This document shows, one piece after another, positions 1 through 10,800 of a stretch of 64,000 nucleotides of DNA. The translations under genes were made by a program, and so were the position numbers. Below the pieces are notes generated by a model, which did no database searches, had not been told where the DNA came from, and saw only the letters and a program-made list of their open reading frames with translations. The stretch lies in contig OX421962.1 in the NCBI GenBank assembly GCA_949128115.1, forward strand, positions 39,207,745-39,271,744. The letters are read 5' to 3'. The stretch comes from Anaspis maculata (Eukaryota > Arthropoda > Insecta > Coleoptera > Scraptiidae). Numbering within the stretch: position 1 is the first letter of the stretch; every line of letters starts with the position of its first letter.

Positions 1-202
1 CTATCAGCGGTTCCAAAGCTGAATAAGTGTCAAAAAAACTAAAGTGGCATTACCAAAAAATCACATTTGATCTCAACATCATCTAACGACTCTATGCTTA
101 TCTTTTCCGTCATCAATTCTGGCACATCTGTATAACCTCGCAAATACCTTTTATTAGTTGAAGGATGTTAATTCTAAAATTCGTTTATATATTTTGTGTT
201 AC

Positions 203-1641
203 TAATAGTGGAAGAGTAGAGTAATGAAATTTTGCATGGCCCTACCTCAATAACAAGCGATTTGCCCCCAGCACTCCATATTTCGTCCCTTAGGAGGCCC
301 ATGGGGGCCCTCCAAATTTTCAAGATGCAAGAGCTTTCACAAAACGATCATTAAGTATCGTCATGTGTGCCATGGAAGAAGCTTACGGGTCTATAAAAAA
401 TGTTTTCATCAATTGTCGTCGTGTCCGATCCATTCCTCACACTTGAAAAAAAATCTTTGGCAGAAGTCAAAAATACTGTTTTTATTATTTCTTATATGCA
501 AGGAAACGATGAATTGATATAATTTGTTGCGTTCCCAACATTCGCATTCCGTGAGCCTAATTATGAAGAAAAATTTCTTGCAGTGGTATTTTCCAAAGAA
601 GTGGTGACGTCTTCAGTACACCTTTTCCAGGACCATTTCTTTTTATGTCCGCATTGGATATCACTCAAAATTTTTGCAAGAATAGAGACCTCGAACTCTT
701 TTATTGGTGATTTCTACGCTACATGATTCGAAAACGTTCAAGAAAGCCCAAAAAGAATTTTTTTCTGCTGGGCCGTCAAATTTTTGGCATGTTGATTTTT
801 CAGTAGGGGAGACGGTCAGATAAATTTGATCTAGGTTAGGCGATTTGGTTTCAGCGGAAAATATACCTACTCATATACCTAACGACTCTGCGTTTTGTAG
901 TACTGCAATAAAACATGGCATGGAAGTATATTTTCCACTAAAACCAAACTGCCTGCGCCTGCAGCCTGGATTGAATATTGGTTCGCGTCTCTCCTACTAT
1001 AAAATCGAAATTCCGCAAGTTGGACGGCCCAGCAAAAGAAAATTCTTTTTGGGCTTCGTTGAGTGTTTCAGAGTCATGTAGCGTCAAGATCACCAAGAAA
1101 AGAGTTCGAGGTGTCTATTCCTGCAAAAATGACGAGTGATATCCAGTGGGACATAGAAAAAAATCCTCTTGGAAAAGGTGTACTGAAGACGTCACCACTT
1201 CTTTGGAAAACACCACTTAAAAAAAAATCTCTTCATAATTAGACTCACGGAATGCGACTTAGTTGGGAACGCAACAAAACACATGAATTTTCCGTTTCCG
1301 GGCATAACTATAAGAAAAAATAAAAATAGTTTTTTTGACCTCATCTGCCAAAGAATTTTTTTTTCAAGTGTGAGGAATGGAACGGACACGACGACAATTG
1401 ATGAAAACATTTTCAATAGACCCGTAAGCTTCTTCCATGGCACACATGACGATACTCAATGATTGTTTTGTGGAAGTTCTTGCATCTTGAAAATTTGGAG
1501 GGCCCCCATGGGCCCTCTAAGGGACGAAATATGGAGTGCTGCGGGTCAAATCGCTTGTTTTGATGGTATAAGGTACGCCCATGCAAAATCTCGTTACTCT
1601 ACTCTAAAATGCAGTATCATTTTGCGTACCGCTCCCACTAT
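203..1641. mobile_element. 1.4-kb palindromic (fold-back) element
   Basis: The left arm, about 203-870, is repeated in reverse complement at about 925-1641. Shared blocks include the Kpn-like run ggcccatgggggccctcc (about 297-314 against 1500-1517) and ggtgacgtcttcagtacacc (603-622). Near the centre, gcggaaaatatac and gtatattttccac still pair, so the loop is about 50 bp. Arms differ by scattered substitutions and small indels, with a larger gap near the left end. The open frames in it are shadows of the arms. No transposase is visible. Confidence 0.8.
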
Positions 1642-3132
1642 AATGGATTCATTATTACATCGAAAAGAGTGCTGTTATGAATCTCATTAAATGTTTTTTC
1701 AACTAATAGGAATAATTTGTTGCCAACAGAAGGTAGGCAAACGTCAGTTCTGAAGTGTCAACTGTCAAACGTTTCAATTTTGGGCAACCAGAATTTCCAA
1801 TTTCTGGCCGATTATCAAGAAAAAGTAGAAAACATATTTTACTCGATAAATAAGACGTATTGTCACACTCCTTCCTTCGTAAGAGAGAAGACTATAGAAA
1901 ACTATAGTCGTGTGACAATGTTATGTCTTATGAATAGTTGGTGAAATAATATATTTACTATCATGTTACCGAAGATTTGTTAAACCAGCCATTAACCAAA
2001 CACCTATTTTTGTCGGCCTAAGCCTGAAGGAAGTTCCCGGGCGATTTTGAGATGTAGGATTTCGTCAATGCTAGACGGAGGCACGTAAATTACTATTGCC
2101 TTCGCTTCGGAAGTTTAAAATTATTCTTCACGCACCTTGTTAATTGCTGGAATTAGGTAGTTTTCATTAGATGGAGAAGCGCAATATGAACAAGCTAATT
2201 CCACAAAGAGTTCGAACTTTAATTAAGGACAGCAGCGTCTGAAACTTTGGAGAGACGTGAGCAACTTTAATGTAATAACTAAACGTTTGATTCCCCTCGG
2301 CTCAACATGAAAAAATATAATTTTTTTGGTAACGCTAGCAGAATTAATTGAGCATTAATTGCCAACTAATTTAAGATAAGAGGTGAGAATTACCAGATAG
2401 GTACCTACCTAGGTAGTATGTAGCAATTTTGCGGAGTAATAGGTATATCACAGAGAAGGTGTCCTATGCGCGCCTCCCGTAGTAGAAATTATAATAAGCT
2501 ATAATACCCCAGAGGCAAGTACTTGCTTTAATGATCAACGAACGGTGTTTGAAATTGAGATTGATTTCAAAACTGATTATAACACTAAGAGCTGATGTCT
2601 GAATTGGGTTGCGCGTCATGGTTAGGTACTGATTTCAATTAGGTGACCCTAATAACCGTAGCGGACAGGATATTTTCGTTTTTCCCCTTCGAGAAGACCT
2701 AAAAAATGCTTTGGGCAATGTTGGCGTGTTGGTCTTACAACGTCTGGGTTAGATCAAATGCACGGCGTTTCCATTTCACGACTGTTTTTGTCTTTTGATT
2801 ATTTCAAATGAGTGCAGGTCAGTTGCTTTCCTCCAGGTCAGCAAGTACAATACCATTTATCTAGTTCATCTATTTTATTGATTATCTAGAATGGAATGTA
2901 CAGAAATGAGTATGCGAAAAATTGTAGGAGAGAAATAATTTCCACAAATATTTTCTTTGGGTGATATATGGGTACTTGACGATACAGGGCGTCTCAAAAG
3001 TATTGCATTCCAAGTCCAGAGTAACATAAAATCATATACTCATAAAATCCATTCAAGAATAAGAAACAAAATTTAAAAAAAAAATGTGACGTTTATTTTT
3101 GAAGATATTATTATAAGGAATCAAAGAGTGGG
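1642..3132. other. Non-coding, no gene recognised
   Basis: This AT-rich stretch has short frames only and an accttc/taggtacctacctaggtag tract at about 2398-2420, a motif scattered through the window. A fragment starting acagggcgtctcaaaag at about 2988 resembles the ends of other dispersed repeats here. It is probably intron or upstream sequence of Vmat. Confidence 0.5.
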
Positions 3133-3409
3133 CAGTGCCGACCTTAGCAGTTTTGGCGCCCCGGGCAAGAATACGAAACCACCGCCCCTATCTTGGGTCC
3201 GCGAGCGAAGCGAGCACAATTGAAGTAATTTTCTTGCAATAATGAAGCTTTGTGTGCTTTTACAGAAACAGATTCGGTGATTCCCGCTGCAAGTCTTATT
3301 TTGCTTTCGTAAATTATCAATTTTTCTTATTTCAACCGCGATTTTTCCGCCCCTATGAGCTGGCGCCCCGAGCGATCGCCCGTCTCGCCCTACCCTAAGG
3401 CCGCTACTG
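3133..3409. mobile_element. 277-bp hAT-type MITE with 8-bp target duplication
   Basis: The element runs from CAGTGCCGACCTTAG to CTAAGGCCGCTACTG, imperfect terminal inverted repeats of 15 bp. It is flanked by the exact 8-bp direct repeat AGAGTGGG (3125-3132 and 3410-3417). CAGTG termini plus 8-bp duplications are the hallmark of hAT elements. It has no coding capacity and is GC-rich compared with its surroundings. Confidence 0.88.
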
Positions 3410-3417
3410 AGAGTGGG

Positions 3418-5209
3418 ACTTCGCTCCCCTCTATTTTTCTAAGTCAAAGTGATTTTGAGAAACTTTTTTGTGACAGACCAATCAGTGAAGATTATTATCA
3501 ACCACTGGATGTGCAGTGACTTCTATTTAATAGAAAGGGTGGTTCATGAATCCCAAAAATTCATTTCCCTTGAAAACGCAACTGAAAATTTTTCTATGAA
3601 AACGAGAAGAGTCATAATATGTTGTTCTAAATTATTTTAGGCACCAAAGGAACATTTTTTGTATTTTTGTGATTCAAGACTCACCCTGCATCGTAAACAA
3701 AATTCAGTGCACGCCCACTGTTTGATAATTCTTACTGTTTAGTCTATCTCAAACAGATCCTCAAAATCACTTCAAACATAGGAAATACATAGATGGGGCG
3801 AAAGTTCCGACCTTTGACCCCCCCCCATGTCTTCAAAGAGTCATTGATTTTTTCAAATAATTTTCTCGTCTTTTTCATACTAAACCGATAAGGATTCATT
3901 AAAAAAAATTGAGATACATCCGACGAACGCGACAGATTTTCTTTAACTGGTTTCACCAAAAATATCAACGGATGAGCGATTAGTCAAAAAGTGAGAATTA
4001 ATATGTAGGAAAAATGATGACAAATCCAGAAACTTCAACTCAGAGTAAGCCACAAACCCATACAAGTGGCGGAGGAGCCGTTCAAGAGCTTGTCGGATTC
4101 ATAAAAACAAAGCTGCTGGCCTTTTCTGGTGCTCCCACGATTAAACGAAACCTGGAGATGTTACTATTAGAAACGTTTCTTCGCACGGTTAGAATTGACC
4201 GAATTTCCAAAATTTTATGGACTGAACCGCTCTTCAATGTCAATGTCACAATTGATTGACGTGATAAAGTTAAAAAGCGCGTTGTTTGCGGGGGCTGAAA
4301 TATTTCCTCGTCACCGAATAGCTACCACTTTGTTCCAGAAATCGTCTCCGTTGATATACTGCTTAAACAAAAATCACTGCAATTTTTTTTAAGAATTAGC
4401 GATAACTGAAAAGAAAAATGAACATACATGGCAAAATACGTATGGGTATGGGGTAATTTAGACGCTCAAAGTTTGAAATTTGTACTGCCACTTATTTTAT
4501 GTTTATTGGCAAAAAACTAACTTTTACCCCCAATTTAAACACCCTGTATCTTAAAAACTAAGCCATTCACGACAAATTCGTTGTGAGGGTTTGTTAGATA
4601 ATAGGTCATGGAATCTACCTTTGACAGGAAAGTCATAAGTTGTGAATCACTGAAAGGATTTTTTTTTCAAAATTTGAATTTTTTGGATTTTGAAAATGTC
4701 AATAGTCTCAAACCAAAGTACCTTCTTGTAGCTTTCAAATGAGACCTGAATGATAAATTTCTACCAAGGAATAAGCCCGCAGCGATTGATTCCGCAACGC
4801 CTTATTTCACCAATTTAACTCCATCCTTAAATCGAGTTAATAAAGTTAGTTAGTAATAAAGTTGATATAAACTTTATCACAGAACTCTTCTGCGTCACAT
4901 TTTTCAACGTCAAAATTGCAGTACCATACCGTACCCTAGGTCTTCCCTGATATTTCCTCTGCCTCTGCCATCCAATAAAAAAATCACAAAAATAAGGTTA
5001 AACAAGTGAGTATGCCTTCACGTGCGTGAGTCTCAGTAGCGCATTTTCTCAAAGAGTCATATTGAGAACGTAAAGATATTTGGTTGAAAGAGAAACACCA
5101 TTCCTTGCCCACTTTCTTCACTCGAAACTCATTGTGATATTGTGTTATCAGAATGGGGTACTTGCCAATGAAATAGATTTGAATGAAAATTCTTTCACTC
5201 ATCAATATA
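3418..5209. other. Non-coding; repeat fragments, no gene recognised
   Basis: A frame at 4014-4259 (starting MMTNPETSTQSKPQTHTSGG) has an unusual protein-like composition but matches no family I recognise and lacks convincing splice context. Near 5152-5192 the text ATGGGGTACTTGCCAAT is the same terminus as that of the inserted element at 31180-31587, marking a related fragment. Confidence 0.4.
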
Positions 5210-7075
5210 TTTTTTTGATTGAGGGCGGGAGCTGGGAGCGGCGACTAATCAGCAGTAGTCTATTCTTTCCCATTTTCAGTCGGCTATCCATATAGCGAAA
5301 GAATTAGATCGCTATGTCTCCGGGTTCATGTTTTCCATTTATCTCTTACTTTGAGGGCAGCGTGTAGGGGTGGCAGCATTCTGCAAAGTAACTGTTGCAC
5401 AGTTGGAGTTGAGAGTTTCTAAATGTTGAAGGAAATATGACAATCAATGAAAATTGTAAAAGTTGCATTTTTTTGTTTGGGGGCGGGAGCTGGAGGCGGC
5501 GACTAATCAAAAGTGGCCTATCTCTCCCCATTTTAGTCAACTATCTATATAGCGGACCAATTTAATCGCTATGTCTTCAGGGTTATGTTTTACATTCATC
5601 TCTTACTTTGGGGGCGGCATGTGGGAGCGGCAGAGTTTGGCAGATAAATTCTTCCACAGTTTGAGTTGGGAGTTTCTGAATGTTTGAGGTAACATTAGGA
5701 TGTAATTCAGTGGGAAATACTCAAAGTTGCACTTTTTCTTATTTGGGGGTGGAAGTTGGAGGCGGCGCCATGTCAAAGGTAGCCTATTCTTCCCCATTTT
5801 TAGTTAGCTATCCATCCATATAGCGAAAGAATTAGATCGTTATGTCTTCGGGTTTATGTTTTTCATTCATCTCTTACTTTGAGGGCAGCGTGTGGGGGCG
5901 GCAGCATTCGGCAAAGTAACTGTTGCACAGTTTGAGTTGGGAGTTTCTAAATGTGAGGGAAATATGACAATCAGTGAAAATTGTGAAAGTTGCATGTTTT
6001 GTTTGTTTGGAGGCGGCAGCTGGAGGCGGCGGCTAATTAAAAGTGGCCTATATTTTTCCAATTTCAGTCAGCTATCAATATAGTGAAAGAATTAGATCGC
6101 TATGTCTTCGGGTTTATGTTTTTCATTCATCTCTTACTTTGAGGGCAGCGTGTGGGGGCGACAGCATTCGGCAAAGTAACTGTTGCACAGTTTGAGTTGG
6201 GAGTTTCTAAATGTGAGGGAAATATGACAATCAGTGAAAATTGTGAAAGTTGCATGTTTTGTTTGTTTGGAGGCGGCAGCTGGAGGCGGCGGCTAATTAA
6301 AAGTGGCTCATATTCTTCCAATTTCAGTCAGCTATCAAAATAGTGAAAGAATTAGATCGCTATGTCTTCAGGTTCATGTTTTACATTTATCTCTCACTTT
6401 GGGGGTGGCGTGTGGGAGCGGCAGAGTTTGGCAAAGAAATTCTTGCACAGTTTGAGTCAAGAGTTTCTAAATGTTCGAGGTAACAGTATCAGCTAAATCA
6501 GTGAAAATTGTTGAAAGTTGCACTTTTTTCCTTTTGGGGGCGGAGGCTGGAGGCGGCGTCATATCAAAAGTAGCCTATCCTTTTCAATTTTTAGTCAGCT
6601 ATCCATATAGCAAAAAACTTGGATCACTTTGTCTTTGGGTTCATGTTTTTCATTTATCTCTTACTTTGGGGGCGGCGTGTGGGAGCGGCAGCGTTCGGCT
6701 GAGCAAATGTTGCACAATTTGAGTTGGCAGTTCCTAAATATTCAAGGGAACATCTCAATCAGTAACATTTGTGAAAGTTGCACTTTTTATCGTTTGGGGG
6801 GCGGAATCTGGGGGCGGCGACTAACCAAAAGTAGCCTATCCTTTCCCATTTTTAGTCAGCTATTCATATACCGAAAGAATCAGATCGCTATGTCTTCGGG
6901 TTTATGTTTTTCATTTTATTGCACTTTTTATCGTTTGGGGGCGGAATCTGGGGGCGGCGACTAACTAAAGGTAGCCTATCCTTTCCCATTTTTAGTCAGC
7001 TATTTATATACCGAAAGAATCAGATCGCTATGTCTTCGGGTTTATGTTTTTCATTTTAAAGTGATTGGGGGCGGT
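5210..7075. repeat. ~260-bp tandem satellite, about seven and a half units
   Basis: The landmark agatcgctatgtct recurs at about 5306, 5565, 5834, 6094, 6354, 6621, 6882 and 7022, giving spacings of 259, 269, 260, 260, 267, 261 and a truncated 140. Each unit has G-rich boxes (ggggcggcg-type), gcacagtttgagttgggagt and ttttagtcagctatccatat. The units centred on 5980 and 6240 are almost identical, while the outer ones are diverged, suggesting recent unequal exchange inside the array. Repeated 63-64 residue frames on both strands follow from the unit and are not genes. Confidence 0.9.
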
Positions 7076-7362
7076 TTTTAGCAGTTTTTCCATGTCGGCG
7101 GCGCATATTGATGACGGAATGTTTCTTGGCTCACGTTTATAAGTGGCAACTATGTATTATTCAAAAAATGAGAACACCAGAGCATCAGGTCTGGTAGAAA
7201 GTGCAATATTATGTTATTTCAAGTTTATCGGGGGCGGTTTTCTCTATGTTGGCGGCGCAATATAGACATCCAATATAGCCTAGCCCTCCTTTGGGAGTGG
7301 CAGCTATGTAACAGCGAAAAAATTAGAGAGCTAGGTCGTCTAGTTTGGGAGGAGTTCGAGGA

Positions 7363-7404
7363 ACGGACGGACGGACGGACGGACGGACGGACGGACGGAC
7401 GGAC
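7363..7404. repeat. (ACGG)n microsatellite, about ten copies
   Basis: This uninterrupted tetranucleotide run lies just after the satellite array and its degenerate G-rich spacer (7076-7360). Such tails are common at the 3' ends of invertebrate repeats. Confidence 0.95.
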
Positions 7405-7760
7405 AAAGCGGTTGCAATAGCGATTTTCATCAAGATGGAAAATGCGCTAAAAACAAGTGAAGCTGACAATTTATCATAGTAATCGTCCTACATATTCCTC
7501 GACATATTCATTAGTCACTCTCACTTATGACTCATGCGTTGATATTTTTTTGTCAATAAAATCAATTATGAAGAGTCCGTCGCACTCCCTTATGGTATAG
7601 ATCTCAATATTCTCTTGTTAAGCTGAGCAATCACACATGAAAATCTGACTTGGTTTGCCAATGGTACAATATGTTAAAAAATATTTCCATTCTGAAGAGG
7701 CTAGGTGTACCAGAAAAATCAAAATGATTCATTGACAAAAAGATCGCTATTCAATATGTA

Positions 7761-7794
7761 TGATTGTGTTGTGATTGTGATTGTGATTGTGTGA
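7761..7794. repeat. TGTGAT-type microsatellite before the first visible Vmat exon
   Basis: Four to five copies of a tgtgat/tgtgatt unit end about 30 bp before the acceptor at 7824. The purine-poor run sits where a branch point and pyrimidine tract would be expected, so length changes could affect use of this acceptor. Confidence 0.7.
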
Positions 7795-7824
7795 ATGGGG
7801 ACCTAAAATGTTTCGTATTTTCAG

Positions 7825-10800
7825 TGCCGATTATTCCGGAGTTCCTGTACGACATCAATCATCCGAATGCAACCTTGGATAGATTGGATAGAGCTCCTAC
7901 AACTAAAGCTCCCGTAACAGAAAATCCCTGCGCGAAATACATGAAGAATCAGGATCTGAACTTTACCACCACAATATCACCCAATGAATTCGGTAAGTAC
8001 GACCCTCATCTCAAGCAAAGCTATAGAACAATACAAGAATAATGATTAAGTAGGTATGTACCGTATGTTCATTAAAAACTTCAATAAAGGGAGGCTGTGA
8101 CGCAGGCCATTCGATCCGAAAACGGCCAGGTTATCATCGGTCCACAGCCTCCCATTATTGAATTTTTTAATGAACATACTGTATATCTAGTGCTTGAAAA
8201 ACTCATAATTCAATGTCCAGATGTCTTAAATATTGGACTGCCTCAGGAGCAGTTGTATGTAGAGTGGGAAGGCCAGGGGCGAATTTCTGTATAGGGCATT
8301 CGGAAATAATGTGTGAAGTCGTCTGTTCGGCTGCACCGCAATCGCATGATGGTGAGTCAAGGAAGCCCCATTTGTGCATGTGATACGCACATTTACCGTG
8401 AGTTGTCCGGAAACGATTCAGGGATACCCATTCTTTACGCCGAAGATCAAATCCAGGAAGAGTTGTGGTCGGATCGTTGACTAAGTATTTATTTGTGACC
8501 TCAGAATTGTCCCAAACTTCTTTCCATTTTTCTTTAATATCAAAATTGTCTGTGTTGTCAAATTGTGGTATTCTCGACTTGAGTCTCGTTTCTGGTAAAC
8601 TTTGAAGTTCTTCATAAAGTGATGAGTTTTCGAATGAACGGCATTTCTTCAGTTCACGGACTGCTGAAGCTTCGCGTCTAAGTTGAGGGAGAGCGATGTT
8701 TGACAGCACTGGGAGCCATGGTAAGGGTGTTGATTTGACTGCGCCAGATATTATTCGCATTGCTTTATGAAGTTGTGTATCAATTTTGTGAGTGTGACTA
8801 CTGTGAAGCCAAACTGGAGCACAATATTCAGCAGCAGAATAAACGAGTGCTATAGTAATGCAATGCGGAGCGTTTGGGCGTCTGAACCCCAATTCGATCC
8901 AGGCAACTTTTGTATAATATTCACTCTGGCATTGATCTTCATTGCTGTTTTCTCAAGGTGAGGTCTAAATGACAGTGTGCGATCCAACGTTACACCTAGG
9001 TACTTTGGATGAACATTATAGGGCAGCTGAATGCTTTCGCTATCTATTTGAAGTTGACGATGGGCTTCTTTGTTGTTTAGATGGAATGCACATGTTTCTG
9101 TTTTGGTCAAGCTCGGTCTCAGTTGTTTGCACCTAAAATACTTATTCAGAGTACTCAGATCTTCTTCTAGAATTCTCTCACATTCCACCAGACTTCTCTC
9201 TTGTTTCGCAACCACTATATCATCCGCGTATTGGAAAATCTTGGATTGTAGTACAGGGATGTCCGAGACATAAAGGTTAAATAGAGCTGGAGCTAGTACG
9301 CTGCCTTGTGGAAGACCATCATTCAATCTGCGCCATCTACTGGTTTTATGGTCCAAACAGACTCGGAAGTAACGATTTGAAAGCATGTTGTTCAGTAATT
9401 GACATAGTTTGGCGCAGGGAATAACCTCCATAATTTTCATCATGAGATTTTCACGTCCAACAGTGTCATAGGCCGCGGTCAAGTCAACAAAGACTGCTCC
9501 TGTTTCCAGTTGCCGTTGGAAACCAGACTCGATGTGGGTACAGAGCGCCATTACTTGTTCAGTACAATTCCGGTTTTTACGAAATCCAGCTTGAAATGAT
9601 GGGGTCACTTCTTCGATTTTTGGCAGGACACGTTCCAGGATCATTCTCTCTAGTAATTTATAAGGAACACATAGCAAGGAGATTGGTCTATAATGGGCAG
9701 CTTCAGTACAGTCTTTCCCGGGTTTTGGTATAGCTATAACTTGTGTTTTCTTGAAAATCTTTGGGAGGCTACCGGTGTTGAAGATGTTATTGAAGAGAGT
9801 TATAAGCCACTTTTTAACTTGTAGTCCTGCATGGATCAAGAATTCGCCATACATGCAGTCTAGTCCGGCCGCTTTACCATTTTTGATGCTTCGAAGGGAA
9901 TATTCGAGTTCTTGTAACGTGAAGGGACTTGAAAAATTGACGTTCGCTTCAAGTGTTCTTCTCTTCTTACGGACGGCTTCCTTTAATTTCCCTCGATGGT
10001 CTTTTGGCATATCAGTTTTAGAAATGGATTTCAAGCGTGTCGCTATTTCATTAGGTGTTATTTTATGAGATGCGATGGTTGACGTCGATGTATCGGAACC
10101 TAATTTTTTCAAAAGTTTCCACGCTTTACGACTAGAATGTGTGAGATTAATGGATTCAACTGTTTCTTCCCACTTCTTCTGAATTATAGCTGAAGCGCCA
10201 GTTTAGATCCAGAAAGCGTCCTTGGTTTTTACGTTTACAATGTCTCCTCCTGAGGAGGACTGACCTAAATTTCACCTTACCCAAAGTGGAATTTAACTGC
10301 TGTAAACCGAGCTGTAAACACTAGAACGACTTATACAGGTGTCCCAGGTTCAATGATCTTCACTTTGCCAGTCGATAGAGAATCAAAAAACAAAGGGCTT
10401 CGTCAGGAAAACATTATGTAAAAAAACTGAAAATACATAAACGGACACTTCTGAACCTTTAGACCGATCCGGCTCAAATTTCACTGGAGTGTCTTGAAAT
10501 AAATTGTTATGAGCAGTTCATCAGCCAGTAGGTATTTCTGAACTAAATATTTATGTGAAATTTGAGGCAAATCAGTCGAAGGGTTCAGAAGTTACCGGAA
10601 AAAAAAGGTTTTAGTCTCAAACTTTGAAGGTCTGTATCTTCGTTATTTTCAATTTTTCGATATTTTTTCTAAGAGAGCCCTTTGTTTTTACTTTCCGGGC
10701 CCCCCCACCAATGGGAGGAAAGTATTTAATCGTGCAGGGAAAAGAAGAAGTTTTGGGATTTAGACGGATATATCCATTTTCAGGTCCCTCAAGACAATTA

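Noticed and set aside
4014..4392. Overlapping frames starting MMTNPETSTQSKPQTHTSGG as a possible first Vmat exon
   Set aside because: No transmembrane or VMAT-like N-terminal sequence, no donor in the needed phase that I could confirm, and no similarity I recognise.
5346..6722. Repeated 63-83-residue frames on both strands
   Set aside because: They are the satellite unit read in different frames and copies, with no start context or protein-like features.
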